The translations under genes and the position numbers were made by a program. From Parelaphostrongylus tenuis (taxonomy: Eukaryota; Nematoda; Chromadorea; Rhabditida; Metastrongylidae): DNA of 64,000 nt. Of this stretch, positions 10,291 through 23,183 are shown one piece after another; positions within the stretch are counted from its first letter, which is position 1; every line of letters starts with the position of its first letter. Location of the stretch: contig JAHQIW010002152.1 of NCBI GenBank assembly GCA_019055375.1, forward strand, positions 16,001 to 80,000. Direction: 5' to 3'. The notes below the pieces were generated by a model. That model ran no database searches and had not been told where the DNA came from. It saw only the letters and a program-made list of their open reading frames with translations.

Positions 10291-10539
10291 ACTGAGCGTC
10301 TAGCAACCCCCAAGCTCGACTACCTTCAAGCTTACAAGAAATCGTCTCAACCGAATTCTACGACATTCATAAAGGGTACGGAATCTTCAAGGAACAGCCG
10401 AAGCACTATGTGAAATATTCGAAGAGCAAGTAGGTCAAAAATATATCCTTTCAAGAGTAGACATTTTCTTGCGAGCTTCCGTGGAGGCAACACGGATCTT
10501 TACATCAGCCTTTAGAACCAAAATCCTCGACAACTTTGA

Positions 10540-10890
10540 ATGAGGTGGTGTGTTTGCACGTACTCACAAGATGTGTCTGTAAACCAATACACCTCCATTC
10601 TTTCTCTGGAAGGATATCACCTGTATCACCTGTTGTCTCGTTGATCGTCGAGTGACTCGAGCGGGTACCAGCGACACTCCTAATTTTCCCTATCGCGCCC
10701 AGTGGGTCCTCCTCGCTCTAGGGACTCGCTGAGCATCATATCTTTCTTCTATAGCTTTCGTGAAGAAATCGGACCATCGGGTCGGGGATCTTCCTGTAGA
10801 GCGCTTGATGTCCCGAGGAGTCCAGTCACTACATTTCAAATAGTGCAGAATTCGTTGACTTCATTCCACGGGGACGAAAGCAGCATCCCT
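10540..10890 (-). pseudogene. RTE-type retrotransposon 3' fragment
   Basis: The minus-strand translation shows WTPRDIKRSTGRSPTRWSDF, the C-terminal signature of nematode RTE-like endonuclease/reverse-transcriptase ORFs (usual form W.PR..KR..GRPP.RW.D). Downstream decay includes stops. There is no polymerase or endonuclease domain in this fragment. It is absent from the inverted copy of the block. Confidence 0.6.
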
Positions 10891-11499
10891 AAGTTCCCTT
10901 GAACGAGACTTACTACACTGCTTTCGGCAGATAACATGCCATTACGTTTCAACTTTTAGTTCCTGTTTATTCTCTTTTTTTTCGGCAGGATGCGAAGTGA
11001 AATGCAACCACAGGGGTACTGAGGTACAGGCAATTTCCGGAGCCTCAATTGGGCTTCGAATTCGCGACAACCTTTTCCTGAGGCTCACGTATAACCCACC
11101 ATCTGAAGGTGGTATCGTTTTCCAGTCTTGTTCTAACGTTGAGAGGATCAGAATCACTCGTTCAACGAAATTTGGTCTGAGGAGCATAAATCGTCACTGA
11201 ACCCATCAGAACTGTATCTGAGATTCCAAGCTTCACACGTATCTCATCACCTTTCGCTAATCCCTTTCTGATCTACTACCGAGTCCTACATTGAAAGGAA
11301 ATCTATAGACTTCGTCATTCATGAGGTCTAAATCATGGCAATGTCACAACGTCCTAGCATAACACTTTCCGTACCGATATGTATCAATGGGTATATTTGA
11401 AACATCATATCATCGCTAGAAGCGGTTAAATGAAAAGAGATTATCTGAGCCAAGCCATTGACTGATGGTCGCTGACAGATAGATGCGTTGTATTGTGGG

Positions 11500-11640
11500 A
11501 AGAGTGGTGAACAAAACGGGCGTCAGTAGCGCAACTGGTTGGAGCCCGCGCTTCCGGATAGAGTGAGATGTGGGTTCGAGTCCCGACTGATGCGAGAAGT
11601 TTCGCACACTCTATATCTATGGGTATATTTCCCTACGGAG
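11500..11640 (+). mobile_element. SINE-D copy
   Basis: The tRNA-like head is at 11521-11600. The acceptor-stem-like GCGTCAG pairs fully with CTGATGC, and the B-box is GGTTCGAGTCC. It is followed by TTTCGCACACTCTAT and a family tail (GGGTATATTT, then ACCGCT-AGCGGT in other copies). The anticodon arm does not fold as a real tRNA, so it is called a SINE. Confidence 0.7.
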
Positions 11641-12960
11641 TTGCTCTCTCAGTTCTCATCTGATTGAGTAATGAACTATTTGTTCCACAATGGCTTACAT
11701 TTCAATGGACTTTGGCCTCTCCTGTGACTTTCTCCAATGCGAAGACTAACAACGAAGCCTAGATAGTTAAGGAGTGTCGCTCGTTATCCTAGCATATGTT
11801 GATTGAAAATGAGTCCAGACAGGCGAAATCTTGTATGTTGTGGAGTTGGTTCCGGGTGTTTGCGCTTACTAGTTTGTTTGACACGTTTCACACTTTTCTT
11901 CCCACTCTGCGGATCAGTACTCCAAGCATTCTACTTCGTTTATCGGTTGAGTCTTGAACGTCGTCAACGTGGAAGCCAAAGGTTCAAAGAGAATTTTGTC
12001 ATTACCAGGGCAAAGCTGACGTGGCAGCTAACTCCCAACTTACAGCTCCATAATATTAGGTTGTAATTTTCGCATGGAATTCCTGAGTACAACGACTGTA
12101 AATGATTCAAGAGAGGTGCTAGCACCTCGATCTTCACCTGCTGCTAATGTTGTTGTAGAATGACGTAACTCTGGTCGTGAAGGTGTTGAAATCGGATGAA
12201 TGATTCTATACAGCCAGGTAACGATGATGTCGTATATAGCTTTGATAATCTCTTTATCTCTACCAAGTTCGATACAGGGCTGGGATAGCGCAACGGTAGC
12301 GGTACCGCCTCCACCACTTACACTAATGGCTCGATATCTCGTCGGGCTCATCATTCCTCTATCTTCCGTAGTCGAGGGAGTTAATGGGTACTCTCATTGT
12401 CAAACATCTGAAATGGCGAGTTCGAATTACGACCGCTCATAGATTTCCTGAATGTTCGACTCTCAGGAAATCAAAACAGAACACTGTATGGTTCACCACT
12501 GGCGAGATAGCACGCACGCTTACAGCAATATATCCATTGAATAATGCCTCATCCTCCTCCCGTCAGTAAGTGCAGCCTTAGCTGTTTATCTCTGTTTCAA
12601 AATTTTCTTCATCACCTCCACGTAAAAATTTGCGAACTTCTACACCGAATTTACTGCTCATTTGCTAGTGGTGAGTGTAGTTCTGATCGACTGTAATGGA
12701 GAAAATTATGGTTTCATCTCAAAGCCGCCCCAACTTCATAAAAAAAAACGTTTCATTAATCGCAATCCCTCGGCCTAGTCGATGCACACACAGCACGTCC
12801 AAGGGCATCTCCGAGTCAAAAACAAGCTGTCCATTACTGCCTTATTCGTCGCATAGCCTTTCCACTGAAACCGAATGGGAGTCCTATTCGGGAAATCAAA
12901 AGATCTCAACGATTTAATATAGAAACCTATTAGCTATTTTTGGCCACACATCGTCCTTAT
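11641..12960. other. Intergenic region without a recognised gene
   Basis: The ORF at 11803-12066 (plus) has a hydrophobic stretch (LLVCLTRFTLFFPLCGSVLQ) after a basic start but no acceptor, donor or family signature. At 12281-12440 an A-box-like TAGCGCAACGGTAG and a distant GAGTTCGAATTAC suggest a degenerate tRNA-like repeat. Nothing else could be supported. Confidence 0.4.
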
Positions 12961-13000
12961 CTGTCATACTGCATGCATGGAACAAGTGATATCTCATGAT

Positions 13001-13006
13001 TTTATT
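13001..13006 (-). terminator. Polyubiquitin poly(A) signal
   Basis: AATAAA on the minus strand lies 77 nt past the polyubiquitin stop codon (13083-13085), which gives a 3' UTR of about 100 nt. Confidence 0.7.
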
Positions 13007-13082
13007 CACAGCACTTTCCAGTGACAATTTTACACGAGACCAGTTCCCTTGCACAAATCGAAAAACAATAATTGTAAAATGT

Positions 13083-16099
<3,017 letters not shown>

Positions 16100-16185
16100 C
16101 TATGCTTTTATACCGACCTGCAGATGACGTCATTTTTGACTCGAATGTTCCGTTCGTCGTCGTGTCGTTGTCATGAGTCACAGAT
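16100..16185 (-). promoter_or_regulatory. Polyubiquitin promoter: TATA, CRE, AP-1 and heat-shock-like motifs
   Basis: Reading toward the gene: AP-1-like TGAGTCA at 16174-16180, a GAAnnTTC heat-shock half-element pair at 16143-16150, the palindromic CRE TGACGTCA at 16125-16132, and TATAAAAG at 16105-16112. Transcription would start near 16080. The 15267-16080 stretch would then be outron or leader intron. The motifs are exact matches, but their function is inferred. Confidence 0.6.
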
Positions 16186-16229
16186 TCATCGACTGTCATT
16201 AGTAGTTAGCGATTTATATTAATAAATGG

Positions 16230-16480
16230 TGAGCGCGGGTGGCGCAGTGGTTAGACGTGGTCTGCGACACTCACATGGTCGATCAATCGATGTGTCGATG
16301 GTTCGATCCCACGCTTAGCTCTCACCAGGCTTTCCATCGCTCCCAAGTCGCTGAATTTGTACTCGACTTATCTCGGAGGATAGCAACACTAACATGATGC
16401 ATCCGGGGGCCACCTGAGATCACTGTAAGGAGGGCCAACTTTCATTCGGTCACCTCGAACGATGCTTATTATTGAATTCT
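16230..16480 (+). mobile_element. Divergent SINE-B-like copy
   Basis: Head GGTGGCGCAGTGGTTAGACG (A-box) and GGTTCGATCCC (B-box), with an expanded variable region (GTCGATCAATCGATGTGTCGA), then a body ending CACCTCGAACGATGCT as in SINE-B. Confidence 0.65.
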
Positions 16481-16559
16481 GACATGTCCTTAAAGATCTA
16501 TCTATCAAAGCCGGATTATTATGTTATTTTTCACTTACGACCTTCTATTACATGTTGTA

Positions 16560-16850
16560 GGAGCGCCTGCGGCGCAGTGGTTAGTGGGTGGGTGCTCTGC
16601 GTCGCCCACGAGATCGATGGTTCGGTCTCGTGCTCATGGCTCACCTAGTCATCCACCCCTTTGGGTCGGTAATTGTTACTTGACTGCTCGCTGGCTTGTC
16701 TGGTAGGATAAGCAGCACTGACTCGATACATTGGTAGGCTATTACTCATTGTAAAGGCCAGTTATGCCATCGATCACCTCAAACGATGCTGGATGAAGAC
16801 GAATGCATCGCGCTTCCCTCAGGGATTGATAACACCAAGAGCATCATCCT
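16560..16850 (+). mobile_element. SINE-B copy
   Basis: The plus-orientation head is GGCGCAGTGGTTAGTGGGTG, then a B-box-like GGTTCGGTCTC, the body with AGGATAAGCAGCACTGACTC, and the tail ending AGGGATTGATAACACCAAGAG. Confidence 0.75.
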
Positions 16851-16984
16851 TTTTTCTTCACCAAAATAGTTCAAGGTGTTATTAACTCGTACTGATCCCA
16901 TTTCCGGCTGCTCTAAAATACTCAAGATTTACGATGTTTTTACTGCTTTTTCGTAGTGTTATGATATCACAATGCACCTCAGAC

Positions 16985-17330
16985 TGGTGAGCAAAAATTC
17001 GACCTCAGCTAGGATCGAACCCGCATTTCGTCCATACTCAGTTCTCTTAGCTGCATCCGAAACATCATAGCACTGCGAATAGTGAACATTGCAAATCTTG
17101 AGTATTATGTATCATCACAATGGCTGCTAGCTTAATGGGTTTATGAAGCGATATTGCTCATCCGACTAGAGCTGTTGAAGGTTGATGGCTAATAGCTATG
17201 ATAGATATTAAATAATGAGTGGTGGCGAAATGGTGCCTAGGTGGTAAGCGGTAGCATGAGCCCCTGGTATGGGTGAAACCCGGGTTCAATTCCCGCCTGA
17301 GTTAGAATTTTTGCTCACCACTCAATTTTC
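16985..17330. mobile_element. Inverted pair of SINE-C sequences
   Basis: The left arm (16985-17045, minus) and right arm (17218-17330, plus) are inverted copies of a tRNA-like unit. The right arm has A-box-like TAGGTGGTAAGCGGTAGCA and a perfect B-box in GGGTTCAATTCCC. Both outer ends read (C)TGGTGAGCAAAAATTC or its complement. Other copies are at 34425, 47350, 54675 and 63160. Confidence 0.65.
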
Positions 17331-17334
17331 CTAG

Positions 17335-17825
17335 GTGTTTTCAAATAATTTTCTATCGCTTAGTCATTACTACGAGGATGTTACGATAACACAAACCTGA
17401 AGAAAAACCTTCCTAACAAACTCTAATAATAGACTATAACAATCTCGTGGCGCTACCTTAGTCTTAACAGAAAAGGACAATGAGGGTGATGATGACCAAG
17501 TTTGAAAGGAGATCAGTATTCGAGATGTTTTCAAATGATTTGATGCAGTACTGGTGTACTGTAGCCCATTCCTTAGAGTTGCTGAGTGTTTTTGTTTATG
17601 TTATCAGCGTTTTTGTTCTTATCATTCTATTACACCCGATGGAGACTATCGGAAACCTTTTCGACTGATTTTACAGTGCTGGCAGCATAATTGACTAATC
17701 AATAGAATAAATGAAAAAACGTAGAGCTCACTGTTAATGCGGAATGAGAATGTTCATTGTAAAATATTCATAGCTAAATTATTTATTTGAAGTGCCACTG
17801 TTGCAAATAACATCTACTAGGACGA
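17335..17825. other. No recognised feature
   Basis: AT-rich. The ORF at 17480-17668 contains a hydrophobic run (FVYVISVFVLIILL) but no splice sites or family motif. Confidence 0.4.
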
Positions 17826-17827
17826 TA

Positions 17828-17995
17828 TACCCAATAATGTGGAGTGCTGTGTAAAAGCTTTTGCTTCAGCCGGGATTCGAACCCAGATCTCACTCTTTCT
17901 GGAAGCGTAAGCTATCCGTTGCACCACCGACGCACCACATTATTGGGTATACTGTAACATCATATCACCGCAAGTGGCGGTCAGATAAAGAGAAT
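17828..17995 (-). mobile_element. SINE-D copy with inverted ends
   Basis: The minus-strand tRNA-like head at about 17935-17865 has B-box GGTTCGAATCCC. Outer inverted repeats are ATACCCAATAATGTGG (17828-17843) and its complement (17936-17951). The tail contains the ACCGCAAGTGGCGGT hairpin. Confidence 0.7.
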
Positions 17996-18439
17996 TTTTA
18001 CCGATTACCAGGAAGATAAACAAAACGCTGTTAGCGCGATTGTTCTTTGCTCTATTCATACTGCTACTAGTATATTTTTTTGTATAGGTTATAGAACATA
18101 GATGTAATTGAAGAAAATGATGTTTGTGACCCTTGACTCTTATTCATGACGGATTATGATGATCAGGATCAAAATTCTCGAGTGTCATGCATTGCTCTTT
18201 TCTTTATTTACGACTTTAAGAGGTTGTAACGTCAGTAGTTTAACGTAATTTGATGGTTTCTCGCCAACAACCAAGCTTAGTGTCAAAATCAAGCTTTCTT
18301 AAGTCATTGAATTACTAGAAAAGCACAAAACATAAAGTAAGGACAGTTCGTAAGAAAATTTGCATTTCTTCAATCATGCCAGTTTGGAGATAGTCGGACT
18401 TTTGAGTTTCGTGTATTAGGTGTGATTCAGGATCAGGTA

Positions 18440-18615
18440 ATCTGAATTGTACTCTATGTACCACGCATGCCCGCATTACGCGGGAGCACGCATTCCCTGA
18501 AAGAGTGAGGTGCGGGTTCTAGTCCCGCCTGACGCTAAAGTTTTGCACATCACTCATAACACTAGGTATATATCTATTCATGCCACCGCAAAAAAAGCGG
18601 TTGAATAAAAACAAT
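18440..18615 (+). mobile_element. SINE-D copy
   Basis: The tRNA-like head contains GGTTCTAGTCC (B-box), followed by TTTTGCACATCACTC, the GGTATATATC spacer and the ACCGC...GCGGT hairpin tail. Confidence 0.65.
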
Positions 18616-18839
18616 TTCATTTGACTCTATGTACACTTTTGAAGATGACGTACAGAATATCTCACATTACAGAGCCTTTTCATTGATCATCAATCTCATT
18701 TGGGCGATGATCCTTTGATGAACTGAATCCAATGAACATTCCGTCCTGAATCATTCAATATACTTCGTCAACATAGCCTCATGTCATGACGAATAGTGTA
18801 CTTTGACTGAAATGAGTTTACAACGGCTGTTCACACCCT

Positions 18840-19560
18840 CCCCATCAGCGATAACACGTGGATCACATGTCGCCCATTGATGATCAAGTGACTCAAGCGG
18901 ACATTAGTAATACTTCCATTTTTCCCTATCACGTGTAAGAGTAGCCCAGTGGCCTCCTAGCTAACAAATTCGTCGAGCACTAAATCCTGAATTTCCGTAA
19001 AAAATCGCACCATTGGGTCGCTGGTCGTCTCCTTGTGGAAAGCTTGACATCCTGATGAATCCAGTCGGTAATAGCTCTCGTCCATCGGTTTTTATTGAAG
19101 CGCATCACGTGTCCGGCCCACCTTATCTTCGATAGCCTCGTGTGTAAAACCACATCTTTAATTTTCTGTCGTTGGCCTAGGTAAGAACTTCGTATCCTTT
19201 CTCCCATTTGCGAGATACGGGATACTCCTAGCATCCATCTTTCGACTGCGCTTTCAATAACGTCAGGTGAATTTTTAATTTGCTTACATAGCCACCACGT
19301 TATGGCAAATACAACCATTAAGTCGCATAGGTGGGCAAGGAGCTGGAATTCCTTATACTTTATACTGCATTAGCGATGCTTTTGAACGCTTCGCAAGCCG
19401 GCCGCTTCCTGCTGCTCAATTCTTGAGCTAACTTCATCATGTTCATTATTCGACCTAGATAGACGTACCGAAACGCTTGGAGAGTTTCATTTTGCTGAGT
19501 TTGACTGGGACAGAGAGTCTTCGTTAGCTTTGGTGTCGAAGATCATTCCCATCTAATAGT
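18840..19560 (-). pseudogene. RTE-type retrotransposon C-terminal fragment
   Basis: The best-preserved open stretch (18983-19318) includes ERWMLGVSRISQMGERI, KIRWAGHVMRF and WIHQDVKLSTRRRPATQW. These are the classical C-terminal motifs of RTE-like endonuclease/reverse-transcriptase ORFs in nematodes (ERRMLGIS, RWAGHV.R). An upstream frame near 19360-19500 contains ETLQAFRYVYLGRIMNM, matching the ET..YVYLGR region. Frameshifts and stops separate the parts. No catalytic domain remains. Confidence 0.75.
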
Positions 19561-19749
19561 AAAAGTTTGGCACATCATTCAGCATAATGGAGACATACTT
19601 GCAAATTCTTTCCTGTTGGACGATGAAGAACTGAGCCCTTTCGCCGAATAAGAACTTTTCATGAGAGTGTTAGCAACTAGAGAGTGTCAATTTCTGGCTG
19701 CTGCACCAGGTGGCCGTTTTATAAAAAAAAAGCCCCTATAACGCTCAGC

Positions 19750-20269
19750 AGAAAGGAAACATTCAGCCCTGCATTGAAGCAAGGAGGGTGGCGTATGTGG
19801 TGATGGCACAGTGTACTATGACACTGTACCATCACCACCTCTCAGTCGATAGATTTTTGCTGTTAGATCAAAACTATATCAAAAGATCGACTGTTTTTGA
19901 AACTGTGTTTTTGAGCTTAAATCATTCTTTTTTGGAATTATTTGAATGTTTTTTGGGGGTTTCAAAAACAGTCGATCTTTTGATATAGTTTTGATCTAAC
20001 AGCAAAAATCTATCGACTGAGAGGTGGTGATGGTACAGCGTCATAGTACACTGTGCCATCACCACATACGCCACCCTCCTTGCTTCAATGCAGGGCTGAA
20101 TGTGGGCGGGGGTCACTGATGAGGAGGACGAACCTCCGAAACACCGGTGTATGACCCTGGGCTTACCAACCCCTTTTTTGAGCTTAAATCATTCTTTTTT
20201 TGGAATTATATTGAATGTTTTTTGGGGGTTTCAAAAACAGTCGATCTTTTGATATAGAAAGGAAACATT
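19750..20269 (+). mobile_element. Hammerhead retroelement, family A, with 14-bp target-site duplication
   Basis: The 492-bp insertion 19764-20255 is flanked by AGAAAGGAAACATT (19750-19763 and 20256-20269). It has three parts. A left inverted arm 19764-19900 is nearly the exact complement of 19960-20102. Then comes a unit from about 19909 carrying the hammerhead. Then the start of a second unit follows at about 20172 (TTTTTGAGCTTAAATCATTC occurs at both starts, about 264 bp apart). Inverted plus tandem partial units resemble Penelope-like element terminal repeats. Symmetric ORFs at 19788-19988 and 19922-20116 are the two arms of the palindrome. Confidence 0.85.
20110..20157 (+). ncRNA. Type I hammerhead ribozyme
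   Basis: Stem I is GGGTCA (20110-20115) with TGACCC (20152-20157). The core is CTGATGA (20116-20122). Stem II is GGAGG/CCTCC (5 bp) with loop ACGAA. GAAA follows at 20138-20141. Stem III is ACAC/GTGT with a 2-nt loop, and A17 is at 20151, so cleavage is expected between 20151 and 20152. Every invariant core nucleotide is present. The very short stem III is typical of minimal hammerheads in metazoan retroelements, which often act as dimers. Confidence 0.92.
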
Positions 20270-20984
20270 TGTGCTTACGCACACACATATCTGTCGCGAG
20301 AGAGAAGTGTTTCTTAAAATTATGAATGATCGTTAAATAGCCCTAATTTTGGCGATAAGGCTATGTTATTTTCTGTAAGTTCATTTTATGTCAGTGTAGC
20401 AGAGAAAATAAAGATGAGCTTCCTTAGCGATGCATCTGATTCTCGTCTAGTGTGTGTGCTGGGCCTGGACTGTGTATGTGGCAGTCGTTGCTTCGATACA
20501 GTGTACGATCCATCGCGCTAACGCGACACACATGTGGAATGCGATTTTTGTTAGTTAATTTGAGATTTTTTTCCACGTCGAGAGATTCAGATGGAGCTTA
20601 TAACTTTGATAGTACAAGAATTCCTCTTCACGTTTATATGCTTTTCGTGCTCTCTGCGAAGCGATAACTTCATGTGAATGCTACAATGTTATGAAAAGAT
20701 CTTTCCAAAAAGAAGTATCCAGCGCAGGAGCCAGAGATCTAAGTTTTCAAGCGATTACTAACACTTTCATAAAAAGTTTTTATCCAGCAAAAATGGTAGT
20801 TTTATCGTTTGCTCTCGAATAACAGAAAAGAACCTCTGTGACATCATCTTACCGCTAGAATCGGTTTGATAAAGATTTTGAGCTAATTATTAACATTTCC
20901 AATATCTGCCAACGTACTGGGATAATTGCCTATATATGCTTGCCAGGCCAAGTCGTGACGGTTGGTTGCTGACAGATCGCTGCG

Positions 20985-21165
20985 TTGTATTGAGGAATGA
21001 ACTTCTGGCTCAAGAAGAGTGTAAGTAGTGCAGTTGATCACCTTGGGCCCTGGAAAGAGTGAATTGCGGGTCCCTCGTTTGACATTTGGCCTTTTGCACA
21101 TCAATCAGCATTGTTAGATATTTATTCGTAATATCACACCATCGCTAGAAGCTATTGGATAGAAT
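20985..21165 (+). mobile_element. Degenerate SINE-D copy
   Basis: The order TGCGTTGTATTGAGGAATGA, a tRNA-like head, TTTTGCACATCAATC and the ATCGCTAGAAGC tail matches the SINE-D order with many substitutions. Confidence 0.5.
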
Positions 21166-21639
21166 GATCTCAACTTGATTATAATAGTACGGTCAGCTAC
21201 CGCGGGAAAGATCTTGCGAAAGTAATAATTGAGAGGCATAAGAGTTCTTGTGTAGTAGAACCATCAACTGTTCTAGTTAGAATTACCTTGAATACTTTGT
21301 CCAAGATGTACTTTGAGATCGTTTCGAATCGTGTTAGATTTGCTGGACGAAAGGAAACATGCGACGATAGTGCACAACGTTGTTTTGGAGCCTGAAAACT
21401 GATGAAAGAGCGAGACGGTTCAAACTATTACGTAGCTCCTCAATTTCCTCGTTAACAGGGAACGTTCCAAGGTTACAGAGTTACGCATTAAGCGTTTTTT
21501 GCGTACACAAATCATTGTGGTTTCTGAAATGGTGACGGTGAAGAACGCGATCGGCCGTGGACGACGACAATCTCTTTTGAAAAGAAAGTTATCCTACTAG
21601 GGTATTCAGAAATTTACAACGTATCTTTTCGGTTAATCA

Positions 21640-21835
21640 TGGACAAATGAAGAAACGAATAATTTCACTGGGCAGAGGCTTTCCATTACACTTTCAGTAA
21701 TCATTCGAATGCTTAAATCTCTGGCTAGTGAGCTACATGGCCTTTTTTGAGAAGCTTTTATCATAATGCTGTGTTTCACACATGCATATTTATTTAGGGA
21801 CAGAACTCTTTTTTCAAATTACAGGTAACCATTCG
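21640..21835. mobile_element. Single arm of a foldback element
   Basis: It contains CAGTAATCATTCGAATGCTTAAATC and CTCTGGCTAGTGAG-type sequence of the foldback family described at 5100-5780. No matching opposite arm lies nearby. Confidence 0.5.
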
Positions 21836-21899
21836 ATAAACAGTTGAATATTAATATCGAGTAATTATCGAATACCAATCGAATATATCGAAATATCGA

Positions 21900-23075
21900 A
21901 TCTAGGAGGAACTAGAGAAAGGAAGGAGAACAACATGGGCCTCACTGGGGCCTCTCAAAGAAGCCACCGACCAGATAGCGGACCTCAAATTCCACGCTCA
22001 CCTTTTTGATTCGACAGTACTCTCAGGCCCTATTATGAGGCGGAAAAGTGGGCCAATATCTTGACCACGTGAAAAATATTGCGAACAACTCACAGAGCGC
22101 TCGAACGTTGTTTTTCGACATTTAGTCGGCACTCACAGCCTAGTAGCCTTGCGCAGCTCAGATCTCAAGAATTTATCTCATCTTTGCGACTCAGAAGAAT
22201 TCAAATTGATAGCGAAAAACAGATGGTCGATCTTATAGAAGGAAGATCCGAGGACAAATGGGCGAATATAATTGTAGAGTAGACTCTACGTGAATACACT
22301 CGTCCCTGAGTACGACCACCTACAACGTTGGGCGTACATGTTTGTTAGATGGATTACTAAGCTGTACTCGCAGCTGCTGATATATTATAGATCACGGTAT
22401 GAAAGTTGCTCCTGTCGCCATGCTTGAAGCAAACCACCACTATGGACGACAATCGCGAGAAGAAGAGAAGAATGAAAAATTTGCTGCGGTCAGCACAATT
22501 CGTGAAGACGGACCGTCGAAGTATCGAAGTAATCCTTGTCTAAGTATCCTTGGATATATGCTAACTGTTTTACTTTTAGAAGGCCAGTTTGCACCAGTTT
22601 CTTCATATGAAGTCTACCTGTCCCCGCAGGTATGCAGCGACGAGTCTATTGACATTTTAGTAAAGATCTTTTTGGGTTGGATGACAGATTTATGTTCAAG
22701 AAAGAAGTTAGTGTGTTAGTTAATAAAATTCTTCATGTATTACCCAGTTACTTGATTAGAAAAAATCAAAGAGTCTCCATGAATTTGACTGTCTAGAGTC
22801 GTACAGATAGCTGATGATTCGGAAAAATAAGTTAGTGATCAAATCCCTCTTTGTTATTAGCCTTGAGCGTCCTCAAAGGCCTCAATTCAGCATCAAAAAC
22901 TACCAGACAGATCAGATAACAGCATGACAAAATAAGATCGGGGTATACATATGAGGTTCATTTGCTTGTCGTATAGTGTATGTGCTAGCCATGGATTAAC
23001 GGCCACCAGTCGACCGCGCTAACGCCACCAACATGTGGAATGCAAATTTTGTGAGTTGATTTGAGTTTTTTATCT
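21900..23075 (+). repeat. RTE retrotransposon 3' end and flank, paralogous to 40310-41520
   Basis: The translated pieces TWASLGPLKEATDQIAD and LRSSDLKNLSHL, and the reading near 22300-22380 (YDHLQRWAYMFVRW), are RTE C-terminal sequence broken by stops. The match to 40310-41520 continues past the ORF for about 700 bp (for example CTTGTCGT..AGTGTA.GTGCTAGCC at 22965 and 41407), so both are copies of the same larger unit. Confidence 0.7.
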
Positions 23076-23183
23076 CCAAGCCTCGAGCTCACTGAGAGTA
23101 AGTGCAGCGATAAAAGTTAGGGGTTGCCCCAATCTGTTGAGATTGTTTCTTTCCATGAAAGATGATATTGCCGACTTTCAGCC

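Larger units (their letters stand above)
7685..11640. repeat. Segment of about 4 kb duplicated in inverted orientation at 42330-47165
   Basis: Successive blocks match in reverse order on the opposite strand: 7685-8060 with 46710-47095; 8060-9130 with 45640-46710; 9130-9480 with 44220-44590; SINE-A 9528-9750 with 43975-44200; 9750-10560 with 43290-43980; 10870-11640 with 42340-43190. The right copy has extra SINEs at 44600-45640. The left copy has an RTE fragment at 10540-10890. The identity looks moderate to high by eye. Confidence 0.75.
19640..20840. mobile_element. Foldback element interrupted by a hammerhead element
   Basis: The left arm (19640-19749) and right arm (about 20440-20840) belong to the same foldback family as 5100-5780. 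The hammerhead-bearing insertion 19764-20255 and its target-site duplication lie between them, so it inserted into the foldback. Confidence 0.55.

Noticed and set aside
17865..17935. Possible genuine tRNA gene (minus) with a perfect B-box
   Set aside because: The head belongs to the repeated SINE-D family, the acceptor stem is mismatched and the anticodon arm does not fold.
19788..20116. Nearly identical ORFs on opposite strands (AYVVMAQCTMTLYHHHLSV)
   Set aside because: Both arms of one palindrome in a transposable element, without other coding evidence.
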